Notes under the pieces: model-generated
Database searches by the model: none
What the model saw: only the letters and a program-made list of their open reading frames with translations
What the model was told of the DNA's origin: nothing
From: DATKPE01 sp033854175
GTDB lineage: Bacteria; Bacteroidota; Ignavibacteria; UBA10030; SZUA-254
NCBI GenBank assembly: GCA_033854175.1
Contig: JAWOKN010000010.1
Coordinates: forward strand, 1 to 64,000
Reading direction: 5' to 3'
DNA length: 64,000 nt
In this document: one piece after another, positions 8,289-17,122 of the stretch
How positions within the stretch are numbered: the first letter of the stretch is position 1
How the letters are laid out: each line of letters starts with the position of its first letter
Made by a program: the position numbers and the translations under genes

Positions 8289-11099
8289 ATGATGACGGCA
8301 TCTGAAATACGCGGACAATTTTTGCAATTTTTCAGGGAGAGGGCGCATACCATCGTCCCGAGCGCCCCTGTCATCCCCTACGACGATCCCACACTCCTTT
8401 TTACGAACGCCGGCATGAATCAGTTCAAGGATGTGTTCCTCGGAACCGGCAGACGCGATTATGTGCGGGCCGCGGACTCACAGAAATGCATCCGTGTGAG
8501 CGGTAAACATAACGATCTCGAGGAGGTGGGCCGCGATACCTACCACCATACGTTCTTCGAGATGCTGGGGAACTGGTCGTTCGGCGATTACTATAAAAAG
8601 GAGGCCATCGCATGGGCCTGGGAATTACTCACCTCCGTCTGGAAAATGGAGAAACGACGCCTCTATGCCACCGTCTATGAGACGGATGACGAGGCGTTTG
8701 ATCTGTGGAAAACCTGCACCGATATCCTCCCCTCCCATATCATGAAGTTCGGCGAGAAGGACAACTTTTGGGAGATGGGAGAGACCGGCCCCTGCGGCCC
8801 CTGCTCGGAGATCCATATCGATCTGACCCCCGATCTCTCGGGCAGGGATCTGGTGAATGCGGGCGATCCCCGCGTCATGGAGATCTGGAATCTTGTCTTC
8901 ATCCAGTATGACCGCGACGAGCAGGGTGCCATGACACCCCTCCCCGCAAAACATGTCGACACCGGCATGGGCTTCGAACGGCTCTGCGCCGTGCTCCAGG
9001 GGAAGAAATCGAACTATGACACGGATGTCTTTATGCCGGTCATCGCTGCGGTTGCCGAGATCACGAAGAAGGCGTACACCGGCTCGCTCGAATCCGCCTC
9101 CGATATCGCGATGCGCGTGGTCGCCGACCATGTCCGCATGCTGACCTTCTCCATCGCCGACGGGGGAATTCCGTCGAATGAGGGGCGCGGTTATGTCATG
9201 CGCAGGATCCTCCGCCGCGCCGCACGCTTCGGCCGGACACTCGGTGTGCATGAACCCTTTATCTACCGCGCCGTCGGGGCTGTCGTGAATTCGATGGGCG
9301 GCCACTATCCCGAGATCAGCCAGAAACAAACCCTCATCGAACGGGTGATCAGAGGCGAAGAGGAGGGATTTAACGCGACCCTCGACCGCGGGCTGGAAAT
9401 CTATTCCTCGGTCCTCACCAGGATCGGCCCGTCGGCGGTCTTTCCGGGGGATGAAGCATTCAAACTCTATGACACCTACGGCTTCCCCCTGGATCTCACA
9501 CAATTGATGGCCAAGGAAAGCGGCCTCGAGGTCGACGTGACGAGGTTCGCGGAACTGATGGAAGAACAACGGAAAAGATCACGGGGGAACTCCCAGGCTT
9601 CCATCCTCGATGCCCCGGGGGAGGAGCTCGCCGGCGTCCGCACGCGCCTCGTACGGTCAAGGTTTGACTACACGATGGATCAGGTGGAGTTGACGCGGGG
9701 GGACGAGATCACCTTCCTCCACCTCCGCCATGCGGATAAAGAGATGAACGACTGCTTCGTCCTCAGCCGCCCGACCCCGTTTTATGCCGAAGCCGGCGGC
9801 CAGGTGGGGGATACCGGCGAGATCATCTTCCGGGATGCCTCGTTTCCGGTCCTCGATACGCGGAAGCAGGAGGAGTTTATCGCCCATTATACCGATGATG
9901 CCTCGTGGCACGCTGCCCGGGAAAGGATTCTGGATGGCGAACTGCCGCTTCTGCGGATCGACAAAATGCGCCGCCAGAGTATCATGCGCAACCATACCGC
10001 CACGCATCTGTTCCATGAGGCCCTCCGCCGGGTGATCGGCACCCATGCCCACCAGCAGGGCTCGCTCGTGGCCCGGGACCGCCTCCGGTTCGATTTCAAC
10101 CACTTCGAGAAGGTTACCGCCGATCAGCTCCGGCAGATCGAGGATATCGTGAATGAAAAGATCGCCGATGATATCCTGGTCGAGGCGGAAAATGATTCCG
10201 CCAGATGGATCCCGATCGAGGAGGCGAAGAGACGCTATCCGAACGTCAAGATGTTCTTCGGCGATAAATACGGCGACAGGGTGCGCATCGTCGTGATTGA
10301 TCCGAAATTCTCCGTCGAGCTCTGCGGCGGAACACACGTGAAAACGACACGGGAGATCGGCCTTTTTAAGATCGTCTCCGAGTCGAGCATCGCCAGCGGC
10401 GTCCGGCGCATCGAAGCCGTCACCGGCGAGGGCCTCCGCAGATATGTCGAGGAACGGATCGCGAGAATAGGTGAGATCGATGCGCAGATCTCCAGACTCG
10501 AAGAGGAGAGGGACCGGCTTGAGAAACAGATGGATCGGGACTCGTCACCACACGTTGGAAAACGCGAATCCCTTACGGCTCTCCACATCCCCGATCTCCT
10601 CACTCGGCCGGTTCTCCTGAACGTCGACCTGGCGTTCCAACAGCGTGAGGAGGCCCTCGGGAAGACACTGGAAGCTCTCCAGGATGTCCAGAAGGAACTG
10701 AGCAAACTCCGCGTAAGGGAACAGTCGACCGGCATCGACGCCCTCATCGCCCACGCAGTCGCCGTCGGCGGTTTCAAGGTCGTCTCCGCAAGGATCGATG
10801 CCGCGAATCCCGAGGAACTGAAAAGCCTCGGGGATGCTCTGCGCGAAAAGCTGCAGTCGGGCGTGGGCGTGCTCGGCGCGGTCATCGCCGGAAAAGTCTC
10901 GCTTGTCTGCGTCGTGACCGATGATCTGATCAGGAATAAACATCTGCAGGCGGGCAAGATTGTCGGCGAACTGGCCAAACGCCTGGGCGGGGGCGGCGGC
11001 GGCAGACCTCACCTTGCAACCGCCGGCGGGAAGGATGTCGAAAAGCTGGATCAGACGCTGAAGGATGCCCCCTCGATTATTCAAGGATTTCTCCAATGA
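8289..11099 (+). CDS. alaS: Alanine--tRNA ligase
   Basis: A 936-residue cytoplasmic class II aminoacyl-tRNA synthetase that charges tRNA-Ala. The N-terminal catalytic domain opens with a typical sequence (FTNAGMNQFKDVFLG, then DSQKCIRVSGKHNDLE-x-VG). The editing domain has HTATHLFHEAL near residue 568 and CGGTHV near residue 679, which supply the zinc-binding His and Cys residues that clear Ser- and Gly-tRNA. A coiled-coil stretch follows, and the C-Ala domain has its glycine-rich segment (GGGGGGRPHLATAGG) near residue 900. The length is at the long end for bacterial AlaRS, as in Bacteroidota. Two adjacent ATGs open the frame; either could be used. Confidence 0.97.
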   Translation: MMTASEIRGQFLQFFRERAHTIVPSAPVIPYDDPTLLFTNAGMNQFKDVFLGTGRRDYVRAADSQKCIRVSGKHNDLEEVGRDTYHHTFFEMLGNWSFGDYYKKEAIAWAWELLTSVWKMEKRRLYATVYETDDEAFDLWKTCTDILPSHIMKFGEKDNFWEMGETGPCGPCSEIHIDLTPDLSGRDLVNAGDPRVMEIWNLVFIQYDRDEQGAMTPLPAKHVDTGMGFERLCAVLQGKKSNYDTDVFMPVIAAVAEITKKAYTGSLESASDIAMRVVADHVRMLTFSIADGGIPSNEGRGYVMRRILRRAARFGRTLGVHEPFIYRAVGAVVNSMGGHYPEISQKQTLIERVIRGEEEGFNATLDRGLEIYSSVLTRIGPSAVFPGDEAFKLYDTYGFPLDLTQLMAKESGLEVDVTRFAELMEEQRKRSRGNSQASILDAPGEELAGVRTRLVRSRFDYTMDQVELTRGDEITFLHLRHADKEMNDCFVLSRPTPFYAEAGGQVGDTGEIIFRDASFPVLDTRKQEEFIAHYTDDASWHAARERILDGELPLLRIDKMRRQSIMRNHTATHLFHEALRRVIGTHAHQQGSLVARDRLRFDFNHFEKVTADQLRQIEDIVNEKIADDILVEAENDSARWIPIEEAKRRYPNVKMFFGDKYGDRVRIVVIDPKFSVELCGGTHVKTTREIGLFKIVSESSIASGVRRIEAVTGEGLRRYVEERIARIGEIDAQISRLEEERDRLEKQMDRDSSPHVGKRESLTALHIPDLLTRPVLLNVDLAFQQREEALGKTLEALQDVQKELSKLRVREQSTGIDALIAHAVAVGGFKVVSARIDAANPEELKSLGDALREKLQSGVGVLGAVIAGKVSLVCVVTDDLIRNKHLQAGKIVGELAKRLGGGGGGRPHLATAGGKDVEKLDQTLKDAPSIIQGFLQ

Positions 11100-11142
11100 G
11101 CGATGTGAACGATTTTTTTCATTATTCACTTGTCAATATACT

Positions 11143-11745
11143 ATGGCCCATCTTCCCCTGACACTCGTCTACCGTCAAAAATTCATCCAGGATCAGCTTG
11201 CCGAAAGCGCTGAGACGAAAAAGAAAATGTTCGAAGCCTGCGCGGGAGATATTCTCAAGGCGATCGATATCCTGATCAACGCCCTGAATGCGAAGAAGAA
11301 GATTCTGATCTGCGGCAACGGCGGGAGCGCGGCCGACGCACAGCATCTCGCCACCGAGCTGGTGATCCGGATGACAAAGGCAAACCGTCCCGCCCTTGCG
11401 GCGATCGCCCTTACAACGGATTCCTCGATGCTCACGGCAGGAGGGAACGACATCGGTTTTGAGAACGTCTTCGCCCGCCAGGTGGAGGCCCTCGGGTCCC
11501 CGGGCGATGTCCTGGTGGCGATCAGCACCAGCGGCAAATCCGAGAACGTCAACCGCGCCGTGACCGAGGCGAGACGCCGCGGCATGAGCGTCATCGGGTT
11601 TCTCGGAAAGGACGGCGGAACAACAAAGGCGATGGTCGATGTCCCCATTGTCATCCCCTCGAATGATACACAGCGCATCCAGGAGGGACATATCACCGTC
11701 GCACATATTCTCTGCGGCATCATCGAAAATGAGATGTTCGGATGA
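11143..11745 (+). CDS. gmhA: SIS-domain phosphoheptose isomerase-like protein
   Basis: A 200-residue single-SIS-domain protein resembling sedoheptulose-7-phosphate isomerase, the first step towards ADP-heptose for lipopolysaccharide inner core. Visible motifs are CGNGGSAADAQHLATEL (phosphosugar-binding loop), GFENVFARQVEALG, STSGKSENV, and a C-terminal EGHITVAHILCGIIE carrying the family histidine. The frame stays open to 11065, but the start at 11143 is chosen because the extra 26 upstream residues overlap alaS and are not family-like. No strong ribosome-binding site is visible. It lies 43 nt after alaS and upstream of a sugar transferase, in keeping with an envelope-glycan role. Confidence 0.8.
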   Translation: MAHLPLTLVYRQKFIQDQLAESAETKKKMFEACAGDILKAIDILINALNAKKKILICGNGGSAADAQHLATELVIRMTKANRPALAAIALTTDSSMLTAGGNDIGFENVFARQVEALGSPGDVLVAISTSGKSENVNRAVTEARRRGMSVIGFLGKDGGTTKAMVDVPIVIPSNDTQRIQEGHITVAHILCGIIENEMFG

Positions 11746-11853
11746 GGGACCAGCCGGGAAAAGGGGAGGGACGATCTTTGGTGAACTTCAGCATGATCCC
11801 GGTTGTTCCCCGCCAGCGGGATGATCTGCGTCCGACCACCACCTGTTATCTGA

Positions 11854-13272
11854 ATGCCGAATAAACATCGCCGACAGGATTTTTTTATCCCCGCCCTCAC
11901 CGTCCTTGCGGACGTGATCGCCACGGAACTCTCGTTTTTATTTTCCTACTGGCTGAGGTTTAAAACATCCGCACTTTCTTTCCTTCCGCTTCAGGAACAG
12001 ATCCCACCGCTCCCGGCCTATTTTTATGGATCGCTCCTCGTCATCCTGGTCTGGGTGGGCCTCTTCCAGAACCGCGGTATGTACGGCGCACGCCGCAACG
12101 TCTCCTTGACAAATGAATGGTTCGCCGTCGTCAAACTCGTCACCTTCGGAATGCTCATCGTCATGAGCGCAGCCTTCTTTTACCGGGCGTTCTCCTACTC
12201 CCGCGTGGTCTTTGGCCTCCTCTGGCTGAGCTCGATCGCCCTGATCACCGCCGGCCGGCTTGCGGTCCGCTCCATCGAGCACTGGCTCTATGCCAGCGGC
12301 CGGGAACTCCGCAGTGCGCTCATCATCGGAACGACCGGGGAGGCAAACCGGGTTTTTACCAGGCTCTATAACCATCCGCTGCTCGGCTACCGGCTTGTCG
12401 GCTACGTCGGCGATCACCAGGCCGTCCCACCCGCCCCGCTGGCTCAGAGCACATACCTCGGTACGACGGATAACGTGTTTTCCATTGTGAAGGACCATAC
12501 GATCGAGCTTGCCATTATCGCCCTCGACCGCTCGCAGCATGAGAAACTCTATACCTTCATGCAGGAGTGCGAGGGACTGAATTGTGAATTTCTCGTCATA
12601 CCGGATATCCTCCAGATGATCTCCGGCGGATTGCGCGTGAAGGAACTCGAGGGGATGTCGTTCATCCGGATGAAAAGCATGCCGATGTCCGCCTGGGGAC
12701 GCGTCCTGAAACGAACATTCGATATCGTCGTGGCACTGGCGCTTCTTCTGATCCTTTCACCCGTCCTGGTTGTGACCGCCGTACTGATCAAGCTCGATTC
12801 CCGGGGACCGGTTCTCTACAGACAGGAACGCGTCGGGGTGGACGGCCAGCATTTCAGGATGATCAAGTTCCGTTCCATGAAACCAGGTGCTGAGGAAGAG
12901 ACAGGACCCGTGTGGGCCGCAGCGAAGGATCCGCGGAGAACCACGCTGGGGGCTTTTCTCCGTGCAACGAGCATCGATGAACTGCCCCAGCTTCTGAACG
13001 TGCTCGCCGGCGAGATGAGCCTCGTCGGCCCCCGCCCCGAACGGCCCTATTTTGTCGAGCGGTTCCGCGAGGATGTCCCCCAGTACCTCGAACGCCACAG
13101 GATGAAGACCGGTATGACCGGCTGGGCCCAGGTCAATGGCCTCCGCGGAAATACCTCACTCGAGGAACGCGTGAAATTTGATATTTACTATATCGAAAAC
13201 TGGTCCCTCCGGTTCGATGTCAAGATTTTATTCCTGACGTTCAGAGCCCTCATTTCACCGAAGGGGTCGTGA
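11854..13272 (+). CDS. Polyprenyl glycosylphosphotransferase (exopolysaccharide/O-antigen initiating enzyme)
   Basis: A 472-residue membrane protein of the WbaP/WcaJ type that transfers a sugar-1-phosphate to undecaprenyl phosphate at the inner membrane, starting a glycan chain. The N-terminal half carries several hydrophobic segments (roughly residues 10-35, 50-70, 85-105, 110-130) and a nucleotide-binding-like middle region (ALIIGTTGEANRV). The C-terminal catalytic domain from about residue 282 shows KRTFDIVVA, LYRQERVG, KFRSM, SIDELPQLLNVL, SLVGPRPERP and KTGMTGWAQVNGLRG, all family hallmarks. The sugar specificity cannot be read. It follows the gmhA-like gene by 108 nt. Confidence 0.9.
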   Translation: MPNKHRRQDFFIPALTVLADVIATELSFLFSYWLRFKTSALSFLPLQEQIPPLPAYFYGSLLVILVWVGLFQNRGMYGARRNVSLTNEWFAVVKLVTFGMLIVMSAAFFYRAFSYSRVVFGLLWLSSIALITAGRLAVRSIEHWLYASGRELRSALIIGTTGEANRVFTRLYNHPLLGYRLVGYVGDHQAVPPAPLAQSTYLGTTDNVFSIVKDHTIELAIIALDRSQHEKLYTFMQECEGLNCEFLVIPDILQMISGGLRVKELEGMSFIRMKSMPMSAWGRVLKRTFDIVVALALLLILSPVLVVTAVLIKLDSRGPVLYRQERVGVDGQHFRMIKFRSMKPGAEEETGPVWAAAKDPRRTTLGAFLRATSIDELPQLLNVLAGEMSLVGPRPERPYFVERFREDVPQYLERHRMKTGMTGWAQVNGLRGNTSLEERVKFDIYYIENWSLRFDVKILFLTFRALISPKGS

Positions 13273-13300
13273 CCATGTTCCCACTCGACGGGCTGATGCC

Positions 13301-13600
13301 ATGATCATACTTTTTGTATTCTATATCCATGTCGTTGCCGCTGCCGCCGCGTTTACCCGGAGGTGGCAGGAGAGTAACTGGAAGGAGGGGATCCTGGCAG
13401 TCGGTTTTCTTGTCCTGATTTTTGTCGTCGGTTGGCAGATGGCGACGTTCATCATGAAACTCTTCGTCGAGCAACGGGGATTCGGTCCCTGGCTTGACCG
13501 CGACGCGCTATCACTTCTGTTGCTGACCGTTATGGAAGGGGTCTTTTACTACATCCAGACGCGCAGGAAGAGGAAGGCAGCACGCACCGCCCCCGCCTGA
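13301..13600 (+). CDS. Small membrane protein of unknown function
   Basis: A 99-residue protein I do not recognise. It has two or three hydrophobic helices (about residues 2-18, 29-52 and 67-85), a basic linker between the first two (RRWQESNWKEG) and a strongly basic tail (RRKRKAART), suggesting the C-terminus is cytoplasmic. It starts 28 nt after the sugar transferase on the same strand and is probably cotranscribed with it. There is no clear Shine-Dalgarno, so the start is uncertain. Confidence 0.6.
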   Translation: MIILFVFYIHVVAAAAAFTRRWQESNWKEGILAVGFLVLIFVVGWQMATFIMKLFVEQRGFGPWLDRDALSLLLLTVMEGVFYYIQTRRKRKAARTAPA

Positions 13601-13620
13601 TCCCACCTCCAACCCCCGCC

Positions 13621-13640
13621 CCGCCCCCCGGGGGGGGCGG
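13621..13640. other. GC palindrome between convergent genes
   Basis: CCGCCCCC (13621-13628) and GGGGGCGG (13633-13640) form an almost loopless palindrome in the 44-nt gap between two convergent stop codons. There is no T tract on either strand. It could act as a bidirectional transcription block. Confidence 0.4.
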
Positions 13641-13644
13641 AGAT

Positions 13645-14856
13645 TCAGTTCTCTCCGTGCCGCCTCGGCGCGTACTCCCGGTCTGCCTGGATCAGCGAGG
13701 TGTACGGTCCATCCCAGTCCTTGTAGAAAATATCCCTGAGCCTGCGCGAGAATTTTTCATCCAGAACGACCACACCCAGGTTGCGCGTCGTGTAGAAATA
13801 GCTCTTCTCCCAGTTGCTTGTCCCTATCCAGCAGGCACTCGTGTCGATGACGAGATATTTGCAGTGCTCCACACGGGCAAACGGTATGTACCCGCCCGAC
13901 CAGTCGGGGATTTCACTCAGCTTGACGCGGATTCGGGGGACAAGCGAGAGGCTCTTCAGATAATCGATCGTCGGGTGGTCCTTGGACCAGTCTGCGACGA
14001 TGATGTTCACGTTCACCCCCCGCACCGCTGCCCCACGAAGGGCGTTGTCAAGCGCTGCGTAATACGTTTTGTCGCGTGAAACCGGCGAGTAGGTCATCAC
14101 CTGAAGATCGACCTCGCCCCTTGCCCTGGCGATGAGATCGGTGATGTTTTTCTCGTCCCAGAGGGCAGTGTCCGGTATGAGGTTTTTCGGACTCATGGTG
14201 GGGATGAACTTCAGCGTGTCATGCCCGCCGGCAAGGACCTCAAGCGGCATCCGGTAGCGGCGGTGCTTCAGGAGACGCCTGATCGCCGCCGGGTCGTTCT
14301 TCTCAGCCAGCCGCCAGTCGAGATCGAAAACCTCCCGGTAGATTTTTACCGCCTCCGGATCACGGATCCGGACACCGAGCTCGTGGATGTGCTCGAGCGA
14401 CCGCCAGTCGAAATTCTGGCTGCCGAGATAGATCTCGCCGTTGTCGACGATGAAATATTTTGCGTGCTGTATCCCGCCGTCAAGCTTTCCATAGTCGATG
14501 ATCCGGACCGAGATGTTCCCTGTGCTGTCGAGCATGCGGATCGTCTCGGGGTAGGTCCTGGACATCCGGGAATCCGCGATCAGCCGCACCTTCACGCCGC
14601 GCACGGCGGCTTCTTTGATCGCCCTGATCACGCTGTCAAACGCCTCTCCCGGCTTGTCCGATATGTAGAACTCCTCGATATCCAGATGCCGGCGTGCATT
14701 TCCGATCATCTCCATCCAGACCTGCGGCGCGTTCCGGATGTCCGGATTGTCGAGCGATGTCTCCACAGGCGTGCTCTCGACGAGTTCGAAGTTGCTCGTG
14801 GTCTGAGAGCGGAGCGTGATGCTCGTGATGACGATGAGAAGAAGGATGGATTTCAT
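13645..14856 (-). CDS. Secreted phospholipase D-like protein
   Basis: A 403-residue protein of the phospholipase D superfamily, which hydrolyses phosphodiester bonds in lipids or nucleic acids. The start at 14856 gives a clear signal peptide (MKSILLLIVITSITLRS); the open frame reaches 15000, but the extra residues are basic and overlap the upstream gene. Two HKD motifs are intact: HAKYFIVD near residue 130, followed by GSQNFDWRS, and HCKYLVID near residue 330, followed by GTSNWEKS. The two-domain layout with export resembles the PLD3/PLD4-like group. It begins 31 nt after an enoyl-CoA hydratase gene as the last gene of a four-gene minus-strand run. The substrate is unknown. Confidence 0.8.
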   Translation of the reverse strand: MKSILLLIVITSITLRSQTTSNFELVESTPVETSLDNPDIRNAPQVWMEMIGNARRHLDIEEFYISDKPGEAFDSVIRAIKEAAVRGVKVRLIADSRMSRTYPETIRMLDSTGNISVRIIDYGKLDGGIQHAKYFIVDNGEIYLGSQNFDWRSLEHIHELGVRIRDPEAVKIYREVFDLDWRLAEKNDPAAIRRLLKHRRYRMPLEVLAGGHDTLKFIPTMSPKNLIPDTALWDEKNITDLIARARGEVDLQVMTYSPVSRDKTYYAALDNALRGAAVRGVNVNIIVADWSKDHPTIDYLKSLSLVPRIRVKLSEIPDWSGGYIPFARVEHCKYLVIDTSACWIGTSNWEKSYFYTTRNLGVVVLDEKFSRRLRDIFYKDWDGPYTSLIQADREYAPRRHGEN

Positions 14857-14887
14857 GGCTTTTCCCCTGGCGGTGACATGTTCTGTC

Positions 14888-15667
14888 CTATCGGCCTTTC
14901 CAGTCAGGTTTCCGTTTGTCCCTGAAGGCTTGCATCCCCTCCTTCTGGTCCTCGGTCGCGAACAGGAGATAGAAGTTTTTCCGTTCGAACTCCAGCCCAC
15001 CCTCGATCGTCGTGTCGAACGATTTCAAAATGGCCTCCTTTGCGAGTCGCACGGCGACAGGCGGTTTGGAGGCGATCTCCCGCGCGAGCGCCTCCGCTTC
15101 CTTCAGATAATATTCCACCGGGACAACCTTGTTGACCAGCCCCCAGCGCCACGCCTCCTCGGCAGTGATCATCCTCCCGCTTAAAACCATCTCCATGGCG
15201 AGGTATTTACCCGCCGCCCGCGTAAGCCTCTGCGTGCCGCCGGCCCCGGGAATGACCCCGATGTTGATCTCCGGCTGCCCGAATCTCGCCGTTTCGGAGG
15301 CGATGATCATGTCGCACGCCATCGCAAGCTCACAACCCCCGCCGAGAGCAAAACCGCTCACGGCGGCAATCAGCGGTTTTTTGATTTTCCGTATCCGGTC
15401 CCACCGGGCAAACTGATCCCGCAACAGCATCTCCACGGCTGACGCATCGGCCATCTCCCTGATGTCCGCCCCGGCCGCAAAGGCTTTTTCGCCTCCGGTA
15501 AGGATGATGGCGCGGATCTTATCGTCGGCGTCGAGTTCCTCAAGTGCGCCGACAAGCTCCGTCATCATGGCGATGTTCAGCGCGTTCAGAACCTCAGGCC
15601 GGTTGAGCTGGATGAGTGCGGTGTTTTCCTCCCGCGATACAACGAGATGCTGGTATGCCATGGGCAT
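14888..15667 (-). CDS. Enoyl-CoA hydratase (crotonase family)
   Basis: A 259-residue protein of typical crotonase length that hydrates trans-2-enoyl-CoA in fatty-acid or related acyl-CoA breakdown. Visible features are NRPEVLNALN at the N-terminus, the ADIREM CoA-binding segment, the oxyanion-hole region SGFALGGGCELAMACD, and both catalytic glutamates in FGQPEINIGVIPGAGGTQRL and AMEMVLSG. The start at 15667 is supported by AGGAG 11 nt upstream; a second ATG lies two codons later. The frame is open further 5' to 15940, but that part overlaps the preceding gene in another frame. Confidence 0.9.
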   Translation of the reverse strand: MPMAYQHLVVSREENTALIQLNRPEVLNALNIAMMTELVGALEELDADDKIRAIILTGGEKAFAAGADIREMADASAVEMLLRDQFARWDRIRKIKKPLIAAVSGFALGGGCELAMACDMIIASETARFGQPEINIGVIPGAGGTQRLTRAAGKYLAMEMVLSGRMITAEEAWRWGLVNKVVPVEYYLKEAEALAREIASKPPVAVRLAKEAILKSFDTTIEGGLEFERKNFYLLFATEDQKEGMQAFRDKRKPDWKGR

Positions 15668-15744
15668 GTTACGGGTTTCTCCTTGATGAAAGAATGTGTC
15701 TGTCGTGATGCTGCGGCTCTGTGGAACGGGAATAACCTTTTTGG

Positions 15745-16596
15745 CTATTTTTTCTTCCGGGCGCCGGTCTGCCGCAATTTTTTGTAATCCAAGGGACGCT
15801 TTTCCAAAAACGCCCGCAATCCTTCGTGAACTTCCGCCGATGAGGTGTGGACCGTCAGCCAGTCCCTGACGTTTCCAATGGTCAGCCCCCAGGAGAAATC
15901 CCTCCAGAAATTCAGCTGCTGCTTGGTGAAGCGCAGGCACTCCGGCAGCTTCTGCAGGAGCTTCTCCGCCAGCGCATCGACGGCACTGTCGAGTTTTTTT
16001 CTGGGTACGACCTGGTTGACAAGCCCCCAGGCGAGCGCCCGCTCGGCAGGGATTTCCTCGCAGAGATAGATCATCTCGCGCGCCCTCCGGTCACCAATTA
16101 TCAGCGGAAGCCACTGCGCAGCACCTGCCCCGGGGACACTCCCCCGGCTTACTCCGATGTGACGGATGGTGATGTCGTCGGCAGCAACCGCCAGATCACA
16201 CGAAATTTGAAGCTCGTTTCCTCCCCCCACAACCATGCCGTTGAGCCTCGCAATGGTCGGCTTCCCGATCGTGCGTAACCGGTCGAATGTCTCGATGAAA
16301 ACTCCCATCCACTTGTAAAAATTCCCCGGCGCCGAAAGGAAATCCGTGCCCCATTCCTTGATGTCGGCACCGGTGCAAAACGCCCTTGTGCCCGCACCGG
16401 TGATGATCACAACTCCGATGCCGTCATCCCATGCAGCATCCTTCAGCGCACAACCAAGCTCCTCGAGCGTCCGCAAATCGAGTGCGTTGTGCACTTCCGG
16501 ACGGTTCAGCGTGATGGTCGCCCTGTGGTCCTTTTTTGAGTAAAGTATGGTCGCGAATTTGTACGACGAGGCAGGTTTTCCGGAATATTTTTTCAT
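15745..16596 (-). CDS. Crotonase-family protein lacking the first catalytic glutamate
   Basis: A 283-residue enoyl-CoA hydratase/isomerase fold protein: NRPEVHNALD, GADIKEWG, NGMVVGGGNELQISCD and SVPGAGAAQWLPL are family motifs. Aligned by eye with its downstream neighbour, the Glu of the QPEI motif is replaced (the local sequence is IRHIGVSRGSVPGAG), while the second Glu is kept in REMIYLCEE. Loss of the first Glu together with a YLC segment recalls naphthoyl-CoA synthase (MenB) and the ring-opening hydrolase BamA, so the reaction may not be simple hydration. The ATG overlaps the upstream stop (ATGA), implying translational coupling to the EthD-like gene. Confidence 0.8.
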   Translation of the reverse strand: MKKYSGKPASSYKFATILYSKKDHRATITLNRPEVHNALDLRTLEELGCALKDAAWDDGIGVVIITGAGTRAFCTGADIKEWGTDFLSAPGNFYKWMGVFIETFDRLRTIGKPTIARLNGMVVGGGNELQISCDLAVAADDITIRHIGVSRGSVPGAGAAQWLPLIIGDRRAREMIYLCEEIPAERALAWGLVNQVVPRKKLDSAVDALAEKLLQKLPECLRFTKQQLNFWRDFSWGLTIGNVRDWLTVHTSSAEVHEGLRAFLEKRPLDYKKLRQTGARKKK

Positions 16597-16895
16597 CCGC
16601 CGACCTCCCCGTAAAAGAGCGTGACGATGTCCGAGGCGAAGCCCATCAGATCCCTCACCGCAGCCCGGCCCTCGGCAGAGGCGTTGGCCGCGTTCATTTC
16701 CTCCATCGAATCGTAATACATCTCGGCCATCAGGTGGTACCGCGCCTCACCCATCGGCGCACCCGTGATCCGGGTGATCTCGATCTTTTTCAGACCGGGA
16801 ATCTGCTTGATGAGCGGTATGTGCACCCCGAAGTAGTGCTTTTCGAATCCTTCCACGTCCTCGGGTTTTCGGTAAAGAGCAGTGAGTTTGATCAT
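16593..16895 (-). CDS. EthD family protein
   Basis: A 100-residue ferredoxin-like-fold protein of the EthD family (dimeric alpha-beta barrel). The N-terminus MIKLTALYRKPEDVEGFEKHY and the HIPLIKQIPGLKKIE stretch are typical. Family members occur with ring- or ether-degrading systems and often lack a proven activity. It is first in a minus-strand run with two crotonases and a phospholipase D-like gene, so a role in acyl-CoA or aromatic catabolism is possible but unproven. A promoter-like site lies 30-58 nt upstream. Confidence 0.8.
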   Translation of the reverse strand: MIKLTALYRKPEDVEGFEKHYFGVHIPLIKQIPGLKKIEITRITGAPMGEARYHLMAEMYYDSMEEMNAANASAEGRAAVRDLMGFASDIVTLFYGEVGG

Positions 16896-16924
16896 GATCG
16901 GCTACGCTTGTTCTTGATGCGGTA

Positions 16925-16953
16925 AATATACCCACCCCCCGTACAAGAAGCAA
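16925..16953 (-). promoter_or_regulatory. Promoter for the EthD-crotonase run
   Basis: On the minus strand TTGCTT (16953-16948) and TATATT (16930-16925) are separated by 17 nt. The -10 ends 30 nt before the EthD-like start codon at 16895. Confidence 0.5.
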
Positions 16954-17063
16954 GGAATCGAAGGTACGACGCGTCAGGGGCAACCCCCCCGGCAACACTC
17001 CGCCCATATCCTGTCAGCCTCCCCTCGTCGGATGATCCCCTTAAGCCAGTCTCCATACGCTGA

Positions 17064-17092
17064 TTGAAATTCCATCAAATATTTGCTACCTT
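17064..17092 (+). promoter_or_regulatory. Promoter for the DUF2723 gene
   Basis: TTGAAA (17064-17069) and TACCTT (17087-17092) are separated by 17 nt. The expected transcription start near 17099 leaves a short leader before the ATG at 17123. The site is divergent to the EthD promoter within the same 227-nt gap. Confidence 0.5.
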
Positions 17093-17122
17093 TCCCAACG
17101 TCTGATCTCATACTTTCGTTCT

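Noticed and set aside
8625..9569. Minus-strand open frame (314 codons) opposite alaS
   Set aside because: It overlaps the conserved catalytic domain of AlaRS fully, with no recognisable domain; it is a codon-bias artefact.
11746..11853. Gap between the gmhA-like gene and the sugar transferase
   Set aside because: I looked for a small gene, promoter or terminator and saw nothing convincing.
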